From: an uncultured Collinsella sp.
GTDB lineage: Bacteria; Actinomycetota; Coriobacteriia; Coriobacteriales; Coriobacteriaceae
Reading direction: 5' to 3'
Length of the DNA: 53,015 nt
NCBI GenBank assembly: GCA_902465015.1
Contig: CABQLK010000010.1
Location: 1 to 53,015, forward strand
In this document: piece after piece, positions 1 to 8,737 of the stretch
Layout of the letters: every line of letters begins with the position of its first letter
How positions within the stretch are numbered: position 1 is the first letter of the stretch
Program-made: the position numbers and the translations under genes
The notes under the pieces: generated by a model
Told to the model about the DNA's origin: nothing
Database searches by the model: none
Seen by the model: only the letters and a program-made list of their open reading frames with translations

Positions 1-22
1 ATTGGATTGACCCATCTGTTTG

Positions 23-156
23 TCTCGATCTGTAACATCTAAGCGGTCAAAAGCGGTCTACATGTTACAGATTGAGATTTTTGGCTTGGCCTGTGCGTTC
101 ATCTCGATCTGTAACAGCTAGGACCGAAAAACTCGGCTAGATGTTACAGATTGAGA
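23..156. repeat. Double-hairpin repeat, copy 1
   Basis: Two consecutive hairpins, 23-77 and 102-156. Each has arms TCTCGATCTGTAACA and TGTTACAGATTGAGA around a 25-nt centre. The second hairpin has an inner stem made of CTAG and CCGA pairing with TCGG and CTAG. The same unit occurs at 5031-5166 in the same orientation, so the two copies bracket lactose cassette 1. There is no T-run on either strand, so it is not a standard terminator. It may be a REP/BIME-like element or a small non-autonomous mobile element. Confidence 0.85.
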
Positions 157-184
157 TGAACAGGAGGACGGGTGCGGTCTAAAC

Positions 185-222
185 AAAATGGCCCGCGCAT
201 CACACATCGATGCACGGGCCAT
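185..222 (-). terminator. Terminator of lactose cassette 1
   Basis: On the minus strand AAATGGCCCG pairs with CGGGCCATTT, an inner GCATC/GATGC pair extends the hairpin, and TTTTGTTT follows. It lies just past the stop of the PTS gene at 257. Confidence 0.75.
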
Positions 223-256
223 TTATTGTCTGCAAGCGGCAGGTGGTGTCAGCGTC

Positions 257-2017
257 TTATGCCTCGAGGTTTTCCTCGATCCAGGCGACGGCACCCTTGG
301 GATCCTTAGTGAGGTCGATGTACTGTTTGCCCTTGGGCGACAGCAGCGTGATGCCCAGGCGGTCGGTGTCGGCCTTCATCTCGTTGTAATAGGTGCGAAC
401 CTGCGGAGCCAGGACGATGACGTTGTACTGGTCCATGATGGCGTAGTGGCTGCCGTAGGCACCGGCGTTGGCGGTAATGTCGATGCCCAGCTCGTCGGCG
501 CCTTCCTTAAGCGCGTTGGCGAGCAGTGCAGAGGTGCCGGCGCCAGCGCACAGAACCAGAACCCTCAGATCCTTGCCCTTAAGGGCGGACGGAGCTGCGG
601 AGGCCTCAGTGGCAGAAGCGGTCTCGACAACAGGAGCCTCAACGGCGGGGGCGGCAGCGGTCTTGACGGCCTTGGTCTCCTCGGCCTCTTCTTCGGCCAG
701 GGTCTCGGCCTCCTGCTTGCACAGGACGTTGTCGTAGGCCTTGCAGAACGGGTAGTAGATTAAGAAGTCAACGACCAGCAGGACGACAACCAGGACCAGA
801 GAGATCGGCTGGAAGTTGGTGTCGATGAAGGTGCCGATCGGTCCGGGGAGTGCCCACGGCATGGCATAGATAAAGCCGTTCATGCCCAAAAAGTCGATGA
901 AGAACTTACCAATGAGGACGTTGGCCACGGGGGCAAACAGGAACGGGATCAGGAAGTACGGGTTGAGGATGATGGGCGCGGCGAACAGCAGCGGTTCGTT
1001 GACGGCGAACATCACGGGTACGACAGAGGCTTTGCCGACGGCCTTGAGCTGCTTGGAGCGCATAAAGAGCAGGAAGATGATCGGGACAATGAACGTGGCG
1101 CCGGTGCCGCCGAGTTCGCCGATGTAGTTACCGAAGTTTTCGGTCAGGGCGAGGGCGGGGTGACCGCCGGCCTGCAGCGTGGCGAGGTTGGTGGTGATGT
1201 TGCCAAACAGCGCGGCGTTGAGGGCAGGCTTAACGACCGAGGGGCCGTGGATGCCCATGAACCAGAACAGCGGGATCATGAACCAGATGAGGGCGAGGCC
1301 GGCGTAGGAATCGGCAGCGGCGAACAGCGGGCTCACCAGCGTGGAGATGACGTTGGCAAACGGGACGGCCAAGCAGGTGCGGCAGATAACGTCGATGACG
1401 GCGACAAACAGGATGGAGAAGCTGAAGGCGAAGATGTCGCGGAAGTTCTGGGCGATGGCGCCGGGGACTTCTTTGGGCAGCTTGATGGTGATGTCTCGCT
1501 TAATGCAGAAGGCATAGATGTTGACCGTGGCAAATGCGGCGACAAAGGAGCTCAGCAGGCCCTTGGTGCCCATGTTGTCGGTAAAGAACACCGAGACATC
1601 GGCGCCGTCGATCTTGGCACTCGTCTGGGTAACGGCCAAGATGAGCATAGCGCACATGGCGGCGACCATGGTGCTCGTGGCGTTGATGGCCTTGCCGGCA
1701 GGCATGCGGCGGTTCTTGGAGCCGGTCAGCGCGCTTGCGGTGGTGCCGGCGACCATGATGCCCACGACGCCCATCGTGAAGTTGTAAACCTTGTTGCAGA
1801 AGTTCACGACGTCGACGTTCCACCAGTCGGGCAGCGTAAAGCCGCCGACCGTGGCGACAACGCCCGGCAGGGTCGAAATAAGCAGGAAGACAGAAGAAGA
1901 CAGGATAATGGGCATTGCTGCCAAAAAGCCGTCTTTAATGGCCTGAAGGTAGATGTTCTTAGAAACCTTGTCGAAGTACGGCTGACCTTTCTCCAAGAAC
2001 TTAACGATCGATTCCAT
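257..2017 (-). CDS. PTS lactose/cellobiose-family EIICB (cassette 1)
   Basis: Membrane sugar transporter and phosphotransferase of the lactose/cellobiose PTS family, 586 aa. The N-terminal IIC domain (about residues 1-430) has many hydrophobic segments and the substrate-domain phrase FAVNEPLLFAAPIILNP. An Ala/Glu/Val-rich linker (about 440-480) joins it to a C-terminal IIB domain starting LRVLVLCAGAGTS, with the predicted phosphorylated Cys490. No IIA domain is attached, so phosphate must come from a separate IIA; the only lactose-type one seen is at 10132. A minus-strand GAGGAG lies before the ATG. It is downstream of the phospho-beta-galactosidase at 2194 in one unit. Lactose is the most likely substrate given that partner, but another beta-galactoside is possible. 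Confidence 0.93.
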   Translation of the reverse strand: MESIVKFLEKGQPYFDKVSKNIYLQAIKDGFLAAMPIILSSSVFLLISTLPGVVATVGGFTLPDWWNVDVVNFCNKVYNFTMGVVGIMVAGTTASALTGSKNRRMPAGKAINATSTMVAAMCAMLILAVTQTSAKIDGADVSVFFTDNMGTKGLLSSFVAAFATVNIYAFCIKRDITIKLPKEVPGAIAQNFRDIFAFSFSILFVAVIDVICRTCLAVPFANVISTLVSPLFAAADSYAGLALIWFMIPLFWFMGIHGPSVVKPALNAALFGNITTNLATLQAGGHPALALTENFGNYIGELGGTGATFIVPIIFLLFMRSKQLKAVGKASVVPVMFAVNEPLLFAAPIILNPYFLIPFLFAPVANVLIGKFFIDFLGMNGFIYAMPWALPGPIGTFIDTNFQPISLVLVVVLLVVDFLIYYPFCKAYDNVLCKQEAETLAEEEAEETKAVKTAAAPAVEAPVVETASATEASAAPSALKGKDLRVLVLCAGAGTSALLANALKEGADELGIDITANAGAYGSHYAIMDQYNVIVLAPQVRTYYNEMKADTDRLGITLLSPKGKQYIDLTKDPKGAVAWIEENLEA

Positions 2018-2130
2018 AGTTCACGCTCCTCTTTGCATGAAATCTTAATGGCATGGACGTTGAAAACCTATATGGTCTCCCGCTTGCTAAAAGCCCGGGT
2101 GCAGGCGGGGCCGGTCCCAGGGGGAGAGAG

Positions 2131-2167
2131 GGGAGCGGCTGGGTTTGTATCGCATAGGGCCGCTCCC
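2131..2167 (-). other. Stem-loop between lacG-like gene and PTS gene
   Basis: GGGAGCGGC pairs with GCCGCTCCC and the stem extends by about five further pairs (GAGAG/CTTCTC). It lies in the 176-nt gap of the cassette 1 operon and has no T-run. It could stabilise or attenuate the message and so set the enzyme-to-transporter ratio. Confidence 0.5.
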
Positions 2168-2193
2168 TTCTCGGGGGAAAGCGAGGCGATGCG

Positions 2194-3642
2194 CTACTGC
2201 GCGTCCGCCATAGTGTCGGCGAGCTCCTTGTACCAGAGTGCCGACTGCTTGATGTAGCGTTTTTGCGTGTCGAAGTCGATGTAGAACAGGCCGTAGCGCT
2301 TGTTATAGCCATTGGCCCACGAGAACTGGTCCTGCAGGCTCCAGATAAAGTAGCCCTGGACGTCGACGCCCTCGGCGCGCGCCTGGAGCACCTTCTCCAT
2401 GTGCTGGTCGACAAAGTCGATGCGCTCGGGATCGGCGACGATGCCGTTTGCGTCGGGCTCGGGGTCCTTGTGGCCCAGGCCGTTTTCGGTGATATAGATG
2501 ACGGGGAGGTTGGGATAGGTGGCGCTGATGTGCTTGAGCGTGTCGTAGAGGCCTTGCGGGTAGATGAGCCAATCCCAGTCGGTGGTGGGGATACCCGGCA
2601 TATCGACCTGCTGCCCGACGCCCTTAAACTTAAAGCACGAGGTGCCCTTGTCTCCGGTGCCGTTAAAGCTGTTGGTTGACTCGCCATCGTAGGCGGCGAT
2701 AAACGCCGACTGATAGTAGTTGAGGCCGAACATATCGTTGCGGGGCGCCGCCTTGGCGAGCTCCTCCATGTCGCTGTCCTCAACCGTAAGTGTGGCGTTG
2801 TTGGCACGCAGAATCTCGTTGATGAGTGAGAGGGTGCGCGCGGAGTAGTGACCCAGGAAGGCGCCGTCCATGATGAAGTCGGTGTAGAAGGCGTTGTACA
2901 GGTCGGCGGCGTGCTGGTCGGCGGGCGAGTCGGTGGCAGGATATGCCGGCGTCAGGACGTTGACCATGCCAATGCGTCCGCCCAGGTGCTCGGTCTCGTC
3001 AAGATCCTTATACAGGTTGACGGCGCGGGCGTGGGCAACGAGCTCGTTGTGCTGGCTCTGGATGCCGCTCGTCACATCAAAGTGATGGTTGGGCGGGAAG
3101 TTGCCTTGGATGTATTGGGAGTGCGAGAGGCTGATGAGCTCGTTGATGGTGAACCAATTCTTGACCTCGCGGAACTCGCGGAAGCAGAACTCGGCATAGC
3201 GCACATAGGCGTCGACGGTCTTGCGGTTGAGCCAGTCGCCCTGGTTGAACAGGGCGGCGGGGGAGTCAAAGTGATGCAGGGACACATAGGGCTCGACGCC
3301 ATACTTTTTGCAGCAGGCGAACAGCTCGTGGTAGTGCTTAACGCCCTCGGCGAGGGGTTCGGCATCGTCGCCGTTGGGGAAGATGCGGGTCCAGGCGATG
3401 GACACACGAATGGCGTTGAGTCCATGCTCGGCAGAAAGGCGGATATCCTCCTCGTAGCGGTTGTAGAAATCACTGGCCGGGTCGGGCAAAAAGCGACCCT
3501 GGGCGACAAGGTAATCGTCCCACATGGTCTTACCCTTGCCTGCCACCTTCGTGGAACCTTCCGTTTGGTACGCGGCGGTTGCGGCGCCCCAAACAAAGCC
3601 CTTCGGCAGCTGCTGTACGCGGTTTAGCAAAGACATATGCAT
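2194..3642 (-). CDS. lacG: 6-phospho-beta-galactosidase, GH1 (cassette 1)
   Basis: Cytoplasmic glycosidase that cleaves lactose-6-phosphate to glucose and galactose-6-phosphate, 482 aa, normal length for GH1. The acid/base Glu168 is in FTINEL and the nucleophile Glu386 in YITENG. The phosphate-binding signature is FSWANGYNKRYG (Ser441, Lys448, Tyr450). The Trp after that Ser (Trp442) matches the residue known to favour 6-phospho-galactosides over 6-phospho-glucosides. The start is either the ATG at 3642 or the one at 3636, which has better spacing to GAGGG. It is first in a unit with the IIBC at 257 and divergent from the LacI gene at 3978; operators lie between. A paralogue is at 5282. Confidence 0.93.
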   Translation of the reverse strand: MHMSLLNRVQQLPKGFVWGAATAAYQTEGSTKVAGKGKTMWDDYLVAQGRFLPDPASDFYNRYEEDIRLSAEHGLNAIRVSIAWTRIFPNGDDAEPLAEGVKHYHELFACCKKYGVEPYVSLHHFDSPAALFNQGDWLNRKTVDAYVRYAEFCFREFREVKNWFTINELISLSHSQYIQGNFPPNHHFDVTSGIQSQHNELVAHARAVNLYKDLDETEHLGGRIGMVNVLTPAYPATDSPADQHAADLYNAFYTDFIMDGAFLGHYSARTLSLINEILRANNATLTVEDSDMEELAKAAPRNDMFGLNYYQSAFIAAYDGESTNSFNGTGDKGTSCFKFKGVGQQVDMPGIPTTDWDWLIYPQGLYDTLKHISATYPNLPVIYITENGLGHKDPEPDANGIVADPERIDFVDQHMEKVLQARAEGVDVQGYFIWSLQDQFSWANGYNKRYGLFYIDFDTQKRYIKQSALWYKELADTMADAQ

Positions 3643-3659
3643 ACACCCTCTCGTCTCGC

Positions 3660-3671
3660 TGTTCGATATTG
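3660..3671. promoter_or_regulatory. TGTTCGATATTG motif, site 1
   Basis: An exact 12-mer that recurs at 9949-9960 before lacF and, inverted, at 22207-22218 between the DeoR-family regulator and the aldolase gene. All three places belong to lactose/tagatose metabolism. A LacR-type DeoR operator is a reasonable inference. Confidence 0.45.
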
Positions 3672-3756
3672 TGCGTTTGCGCTCAGGAGGCTCCCTGGTT
3701 AGCGTTCAGCGGTGAAAAAGCCCGATAAACACTATCTTAAAATGATTAGAACCAAA

Positions 3757-3793
3757 ATGAGCACGTGAACATTTGACAATGAGCACGTTAACA
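3757..3793. promoter_or_regulatory. Tandem LacI operators of cassette 1
   Basis: ATGAGCACGTGAACA (3757-3771) and ATGAGCACGTTAACA (3779-3793) are near-identical and 22 nt apart. A third copy, ATGAGCACGTTATCA, lies at 3911-3925. The centre ACGTTAAC/ACGTGAAC is typical of LacI-family operators. The rest of the 3643-3977 gap holds the divergent promoters and a CCGCGAACGGTT motif at 3833. Confidence 0.75.
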
Positions 3794-3910
3794 TCCGGCT
3801 GGGATGTATAGAAACAAAACAACTTCAAACAGCCGCGAACGGTTGTATTTGTTCGGTAAGCGGTCTTGATTGACAGAAGTTTTCATGTTGTGGTATATGG
3901 CTCGGGTATC

Positions 3911-3925
3911 ATGAGCACGTTATCA
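3911..3925. promoter_or_regulatory. LacI operator before the cassette 1 regulator
   Basis: ATGAGCACGTTATCA, the third member of the cassette 1 set, 52 nt before the regulator's GTG start. Its position suggests autoregulation and, with the pair at 3757-3793, possible DNA looping. Confidence 0.7.
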
Positions 3926-3977
3926 ATGTATGTACGATGCGCCATGGGCGCGGGGAATAGTTGGGAAGCAGGTTAGC

Positions 3978-5015
3978 GTGGAAGGCATGGATCAGCAGAC
4001 AAGGAATGGTCGTTCGGCGAGCGCGGCAGAGGTTGCGGCGCTCGCTGGCGTGAGCCGCCAGACTGTGTCTCGCGTGGTCAACGGTATGCCCAACGTGACG
4101 GAAAAGACGCGCAAGCGTGTGCTGGCCGCCATGGAAGAGCTGGGCTTTCGTCCCAATTTTGCTGGAGCGGCGTTGCGCGGCGGGTCGTATCGTTCTATTG
4201 GCCTGTGCATGTACAACATCACACGTGTCGGTAACCTGGCGACGCTCGAGGGTATCATGCAAGCGGCGCGCGAGCACGATTTTGCCGTCACTATGATCGA
4301 GATGGGCGGCGACAAGCCCTATGCACTTGCCGATGCCTCGCGCCGCATGGTCGAGCGACCCGTCGACGGCATGATTCTCAACATGAACCGCATGGCTCCC
4401 GATTTTGAGGAGTTTGTTCCCCAGCCGGGAGTGCGAACGGTCATCCTGTCCATGTATGCGCATCCGCGCTGCACGACGATCGACTCCGACCAGTATGGTT
4501 CGTGCGAGCTGTTGACCAATTATCTGCTGGAACATGGTCACTCGAATATGCGGTTTGTGGCGGGTCCGGAAAACTCGATTTCCTCGCGTTTTCGTGAGGC
4601 CGGTTGGCGCGATACGCTGGGTCGTGCTCATGTCGATGCCGCTCCGATGCTGCGTGGCGATTGGAGTGCGGACAGTGGGTACGCCATGGGCGAGCGGATT
4701 GCGGCCGAGGTGCTTGCCGGCGGGTCGCAGGCGCCGACTGCCGTGCTTGCGGCAAATGACCAGATGGCGCTGGGCGTTATCGCCGCGCTCGAGAACGCGG
4801 GCCTGTCCGTGCCCGACGACGTGAGCGTGGTTGGTATCGACGACGCACTCGAGGGACTTGTTCCTCACAATCGGCTGACGACGCTGCGATTTGATTTGCG
4901 CGGTGTCGGTAAGCTTGCGTTTGAGGCGGCGATTGGAGAGAGCTCGTCTATCGAGGCGATTCATGTGCCGAGTACGCTGGTCGAACGCTCGACTGTTAGG
5001 GACATACGGGGTTAG
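3978..5015 (+). CDS. LacI-family regulator of lactose cassette 1
   Basis: DNA-binding repressor of about 345 aa. The N-terminal helix-turn-helix reads SAAEVAALAGVSRQTVSRVV, followed by the hinge region and a periplasmic-binding-protein-like effector domain ending near the C-terminus (ANDQMALGVIAAL, VSVVGIDDALEG). I chose the GTG at 3978, which follows GGAAGCAGG at good spacing; ATG 3987 or an upstream ATG at 3930 are alternatives. It is divergent from the lacG-like gene, with three matching operators between. The effector is probably a lactose-derived sugar or sugar phosphate, inferred from location only. It is a paralogue of the regulators at 8913 and 18884. Confidence 0.9.
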   Translation: MEGMDQQTRNGRSASAAEVAALAGVSRQTVSRVVNGMPNVTEKTRKRVLAAMEELGFRPNFAGAALRGGSYRSIGLCMYNITRVGNLATLEGIMQAAREHDFAVTMIEMGGDKPYALADASRRMVERPVDGMILNMNRMAPDFEEFVPQPGVRTVILSMYAHPRCTTIDSDQYGSCELLTNYLLEHGHSNMRFVAGPENSISSRFREAGWRDTLGRAHVDAAPMLRGDWSADSGYAMGERIAAEVLAGGSQAPTAVLAANDQMALGVIAALENAGLSVPDDVSVVGIDDALEGLVPHNRLTTLRFDLRGVGKLAFEAAIGESSSIEAIHVPSTLVERSTVRDIRG

Positions 5016-5030
5016 GTCCTACTCCGTTTG

Positions 5031-5166
5031 TCTCGATTTGTAACAGGTAGACGGTCAAAAGCGGGCTACGTGTTACAGATTTAGATTCTTCGGAAAGAGC
5101 AATCCTGTTCGTCTCAATCTGTAACAGTTAGGACCCAAAATCTCGGCTAGATGTTACAGATCGAGA
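5031..5166. repeat. Double-hairpin repeat, copy 2
   Basis: Two hairpins, 5031-5085 and 5112-5166, with arms TCTCGATTTGTAACA/TGTTACAGATTTAGA and TCTCAATCTGTAACA/TGTTACAGATCGAGA. The spacing between units (81 nt) nearly equals that of copy 1 (79 nt). The centres GGTCAAAAGC and TCTCGGCTAG are also shared. Direct orientation relative to copy 1. Confidence 0.85.
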
Positions 5167-5185
5167 CAAACGGCCCCCAGGCCGA

Positions 5186-5237
5186 ACAAAAACAAAAGAC
5201 CGGGGGCGGCGCGCCGTGTGACGTGCCGCCCCCGGCT
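5186..5237 (-). terminator. Terminator of lactose cassette 2
   Basis: On the minus strand CCGGGGGCGGCACG pairs with CGCGCCGCCCCCGG, then TCTTTTGTTTTTGTT follows. It ends the unit IIBC-GH1 of cassette 2. Confidence 0.8.
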
Positions 5238-5281
5238 GAGAAATGGGGACAGGTTATGTGGGCAGGCGACCCCGCCAGCCG

Positions 5282-6721
5282 CTAGTCCAGACGACGGGTC
5301 TGCGCCACGTGCTTATACCAGTATGCGCTTGCCTTGGGCGTGCGCTTCTGGGTTTCAAAGTCAACGTAGAAGAAGCCATAACGCTTGTTGTAACCATTGG
5401 TCCAGGAGAACTGATCCTGCAGGCTCCACAGGAAGTAGCCACCCACGTTGACGCCCACCTCCATGGCCTTGAGCAACCAGCGCAGGTGCTGCTCGATGTA
5501 GTCGATGCGCGGCTGGTCGTCCACAAAACCGTCCTTGTAGGGGTCCTTGTAGCCCATGCCGTTTTCGGTGATGAAGATTTGCTTGTAGTTGGGGTAGCGC
5601 TGCTTAATGTAGACGAGCAGATCGAACAGACCCTCGGGATAGATGATCCAGTCCCAGTCGGTGGTGGGGATGCCAGGCTTGTTCACATGCTCGCCAATAC
5701 CCTTAACACGCCAGCGCCCGGTGCCCTTCTCGCCCGTACCGTTGTGGTGCAGGTCGTTCTCGCCGTCGTAAGCCTTCAAGAAGCGGCACTGGTAGTTGTT
5801 AACGCCCAGGTAGTCGTTGTAGAGCGCGGCCTCGCGCATAATCTCGAGGTCCTCGTCCAGGATCTCGATGGTGCCGCCCGAGACGGCAGCCAAGCGGTTG
5901 GCGCACTCGAGGGTGTCGGGCGCGTAGTCGCCGCGGAAGGTGGCGTCGAGCAAGAACTGGTTCTGCAGCACGTGCTCGTTGTTGGCGGCTTTGATGTCGG
6001 CGGGGTCGTTCTCGTTGAGCGGATACTTAAACTCCAGCGACTGGATGACGCCGATCTTGCCCTTAAAACCGCCGTTGTGGAAGGCCAGTACTGCCTTGGC
6101 GTGGGCGAGCATCATGTTGTGCTCGCACTGGAAGGCCTCGGCCAGATGCGCCTTGACGCCGCCGGGGAAGGTGCCCTCGATGTAGGTGTTGGAGGCGTCG
6201 GCCCAGATCTCGTTAAAGGTGAACCAGTAGGTCACCTGGTCGGCGTACTCCTTAAAGCAGAAGGTGGCAAAGTCCACAAAGGCGTCGATGGTCTCGCGGT
6301 TGAGGAAGTCGCCCTTCTCAAAGAGGGGCAGCGGCGTATCGAAGTGATGCAGCGTGACAAACGGCTCAACGTGGTGCTTGTGGCACTCGGCGAAGAGGTC
6401 GTGGTAGAACTGCACGCCCTCGGGGTTGATTTCGCCGGTACCGTTGGGGAAGATGCGGCTCCAGGCGATGGAGAGGCGGATGCCGTTGATACCGAACTCC
6501 TCGCACAGCTCCAAGTCGACGGGGTACTGGTTGTAGAAGTCCGAAGCGGGATCGGGGGAGAAGCGCCCCTGGGCCTCCAAGAAGTCGTCCCAGGCAACCT
6601 TGCCCTTACCGTGGGTGCGGGTCTCGCCCTCTACCTGGTAGGCAGCGGTGGCGCCGCCAAAGACAAAGTCCTCGGGAAACTGCGCAGGCGGGTTGGTGAC
6701 GCTAGCGGGGTTAACGGACAT
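5282..6721 (-). CDS. lacG: 6-phospho-beta-galactosidase, GH1 (cassette 2)
   Basis: Second cytoplasmic GH1 phospho-beta-galactosidase, 479 aa, with the same reaction as the enzyme at 2194. Acid/base Glu171 is in WFTFNE and nucleophile Glu386 in FITENG. The phosphate-binding signature is FSWTNGYNKRYG (Ser439, Lys446, Tyr448), and Trp440 supports the galacto-type. It lies 66 nt downstream of the IIBC at 6788, with a strong stem-loop between. The gene order (transporter first) is opposite to cassette 1, so this is not a simple tandem duplication. It may prefer a different phospho-beta-galactoside than its paralogue. Confidence 0.92.
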   Translation of the reverse strand: MSVNPASVTNPPAQFPEDFVFGGATAAYQVEGETRTHGKGKVAWDDFLEAQGRFSPDPASDFYNQYPVDLELCEEFGINGIRLSIAWSRIFPNGTGEINPEGVQFYHDLFAECHKHHVEPFVTLHHFDTPLPLFEKGDFLNRETIDAFVDFATFCFKEYADQVTYWFTFNEIWADASNTYIEGTFPGGVKAHLAEAFQCEHNMMLAHAKAVLAFHNGGFKGKIGVIQSLEFKYPLNENDPADIKAANNEHVLQNQFLLDATFRGDYAPDTLECANRLAAVSGGTIEILDEDLEIMREAALYNDYLGVNNYQCRFLKAYDGENDLHHNGTGEKGTGRWRVKGIGEHVNKPGIPTTDWDWIIYPEGLFDLLVYIKQRYPNYKQIFITENGMGYKDPYKDGFVDDQPRIDYIEQHLRWLLKAMEVGVNVGGYFLWSLQDQFSWTNGYNKRYGFFYVDFETQKRTPKASAYWYKHVAQTRRLD

Positions 6722-6747
6722 GATGATCCAATCGTCTAAATCGAAGG

Positions 6748-6778
6748 GCCAGCCGGTCTTGGATGGTCGGCTGGCCCT
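6748..6778 (-). other. Stem-loop between PTS gene and lacG-like gene
   Basis: GGGCCAGCCG pairs with CGGCTGGCCC around an 11-nt loop, in the 66-nt gap of the cassette 2 operon. No T-run, so it is more likely an mRNA-stability or partial attenuation element than a full terminator. Confidence 0.6.
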
Positions 6779-6787
6779 GAGCGTTAC

Positions 6788-8554
6788 TTACTTCGAGAGT
6801 TGCTCGCTTACGAAGGCGAGAGACTTGTCGCCGTTCTGGGAGAGCTCGATGTACTGCTTACCGCGGCAGGCGACGCATTTGTTGCCCACGCGCTCGCAGT
6901 CCTTCTGCAGGTCGGCCAGGTAGCTTGCGGCCTGCGGGGCCAGGACGACCAGGTCAAAGTCGGGGAGCATGTCAACGTGGTTGCCATAGGCCTCGGCAGC
7001 GGTCTCAAGATTGATGCCGCGCTCTTTGGCAGCCTTGGCCAGCGCGTTGGCGAGCAGGCCCGAGGTACCGCCACCCTGGCAGAGCACGAGTACGCGCTTG
7101 CCGTTGAGGTCGCTGGCGGTCGTTGCCTCAGTGGCGACAGCGGCGGGAGCGGCGGCCTTCACGGCCTCGGCAGCAGCGCCGGCGGCAACGCTCTTGGCGT
7201 CAGCCTTGCCCTGGAAGGCATCGTTGAGCTTGGCGGCCTTCTCGGCGTTCTTGGCGGCGAGCTCCTCCTGGGAGATCTCGGCCTCCTCGGCGCACTTCTG
7301 GGCGTCGTAGGCACGGAAGAACGGGTAGTACAGAACGAAGTCGACGACCAGGATAAGGGCGAGCATCACAAAGGCGAGCGGCTGGAAGCCCAGGCCCATG
7401 ATGGTGCCGATGGGGCCGGGGACAGTCCAGGGCAGGGTGTACATAAAGCCGTTCATGCCCAAGAAGTCGATAAAGATCTTGAGGATCCAGATGTTGGCGA
7501 TCGGGGCAAAGACAAACGGGACAAAGAAGACGGGGTTGAGCACGATGGGCGCGGCGAACAGCAGCGGCTCGTTGACGGCAAAGCAGACGGGGACGATAGC
7601 GGCCTTACCGACGGCGCGCATCTCCTGGGACTTGGCCAGGAAGCAGAACATAAAGACCAGGACGAGCGTGGCGCCGGTGCCGCCCATGCAGACGACGAAG
7701 TACTGGGCACCCTGGGTCAGGACAGCGGAAGCGTGCTGGCCAGCCTGGAATGCGGCCAGGTTGTCGGTCATGTTGGCAACAAGGGCGGCGGCGATGGCGG
7801 GCTCGACGATCGAGGGGCCGTGGACGCCGACGAACCAGAAGAGGCTCATGGCGCCGTAAATCACAGCGAGGCCGATATAGCCGTCGGCAGCGGTGAACAG
7901 GGGCTGGAACACCTGAATGACGCCCTGGGCAAAGCAGAAGCCAAAGGCAGCGCGGAAGACGATGTCAAAGACCCAAAAGACGGTGATGCAGACGGAGAAG
8001 GGGATGATGTCCTTGAAGGTCTGCGAGATGTTGGGCGGAACCTGCTCGGGCATCTTGACGGTGATGTTGCGCTTAATGAAGAACTTGTAGATGATACCGG
8101 TCACAAACGCAGCGATGAAGGCGGTCAGCAGGCCCTTGGAACCAAGGTAGGTGGTGTTGAAGCCGCTGGCGGCGTCCGTGGTGACCGTGTCGCTCGAAAG
8201 GAGCAAGAAGCCGATGATGGCCGCGCACATGCACGAGATGAAGTTGATCTGGTTGTTCTTGGGCAGATCGCGGTTCTGGGCGTCAGCGAAGTGCTTGGCC
8301 GTGGTGGCGGCGCAGGCGATGGCCAGGATGCCCATGGAGTAGTTGTAGCACTTCCACAGGGCGTTGTTGATGTCATCGGGCCAGTAGAAACCCCAGATGT
8401 TGGGGACCGAGGCTACCAGGCAGAAGATGGACGAGAAGATGATGATGGGGATGACGGAGATAAAGCCGTCGCGGATCGCCTTGAGGTACTTGTTGCGGGC
8501 GATCGCGTTGAAAAAGGGCTGGCCCTTTTCGATGATGGCGATGAGTTGCTCCAT
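6788..8554 (-). CDS. PTS lactose/cellobiose-family EIICB (cassette 2)
   Basis: Second membrane lactose-family PTS transporter, 588 aa. The IIC domain (about 1-430) contains FAVNEPLLFAAPIVLNP and HGPSIVEPAIAA. An alanine-rich linker leads to the IIB domain KRVLVLCQGGGTS with predicted phosphorylated Cys492. Like the cassette 1 protein it lacks IIA and has no IIA in its operon. AGGAGC precedes the ATG. It is first in a unit with the GH1 at 5282 and divergent from the LacI gene at 8913. The closely matching domain layout shows paralogy with the protein at 257. Confidence 0.93.
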   Translation of the reverse strand: MEQLIAIIEKGQPFFNAIARNKYLKAIRDGFISVIPIIIFSSIFCLVASVPNIWGFYWPDDINNALWKCYNYSMGILAIACAATTAKHFADAQNRDLPKNNQINFISCMCAAIIGFLLLSSDTVTTDAASGFNTTYLGSKGLLTAFIAAFVTGIIYKFFIKRNITVKMPEQVPPNISQTFKDIIPFSVCITVFWVFDIVFRAAFGFCFAQGVIQVFQPLFTAADGYIGLAVIYGAMSLFWFVGVHGPSIVEPAIAAALVANMTDNLAAFQAGQHASAVLTQGAQYFVVCMGGTGATLVLVFMFCFLAKSQEMRAVGKAAIVPVCFAVNEPLLFAAPIVLNPVFFVPFVFAPIANIWILKIFIDFLGMNGFMYTLPWTVPGPIGTIMGLGFQPLAFVMLALILVVDFVLYYPFFRAYDAQKCAEEAEISQEELAAKNAEKAAKLNDAFQGKADAKSVAAGAAAEAVKAAAPAAVATEATTASDLNGKRVLVLCQGGGTSGLLANALAKAAKERGINLETAAEAYGNHVDMLPDFDLVVLAPQAASYLADLQKDCERVGNKCVACRGKQYIELSQNGDKSLAFVSEQLSK

Positions 8555-8616
8555 GCAATGCTCCTAAGAGTCGGTGGGTTAGCAACGATGGTAGCTTTTG
8601 ACTTTCGGTTGCCAAA

Positions 8617-8632
8617 ATGTTGACGTTGCCAT
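8617..8632. promoter_or_regulatory. Cassette 2 LacI operator (a)
   Basis: ATGTTGACGTTGCCAT, the inverted form of the two operators at 8738 and 8883. It lies 62 nt before the IIBC start, a good place to block its promoter. Confidence 0.7.
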
Positions 8633-8737
8633 TTTGTGACACAAATAAAAGACGCGAATCGGTGGTTCCCGTGCCTGCGAACCGCCGATTCCTTATGCGT
8701 AAACGTTTGAGCCGCCCGGTGGCTCTGTGTTTGCACA

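Noticed and set aside
185..222. Possible inverted repeat of a mobile element
   Set aside because: It has the T-run and position of an ordinary terminator for the minus-strand PTS gene.
5243..6739. 498-codon plus-strand open frame
   Set aside because: Mirror frame of the second phospho-beta-galactosidase, low-complexity Val/Gly/Leu/Glu product.
6800..8623. 607-codon plus-strand open frame
   Set aside because: Mirror frame of the cassette 2 PTS gene. Product is Gly/Asp/Glu/Val-rich with no domain; the minus-strand gene has a clear IIC and IIB.
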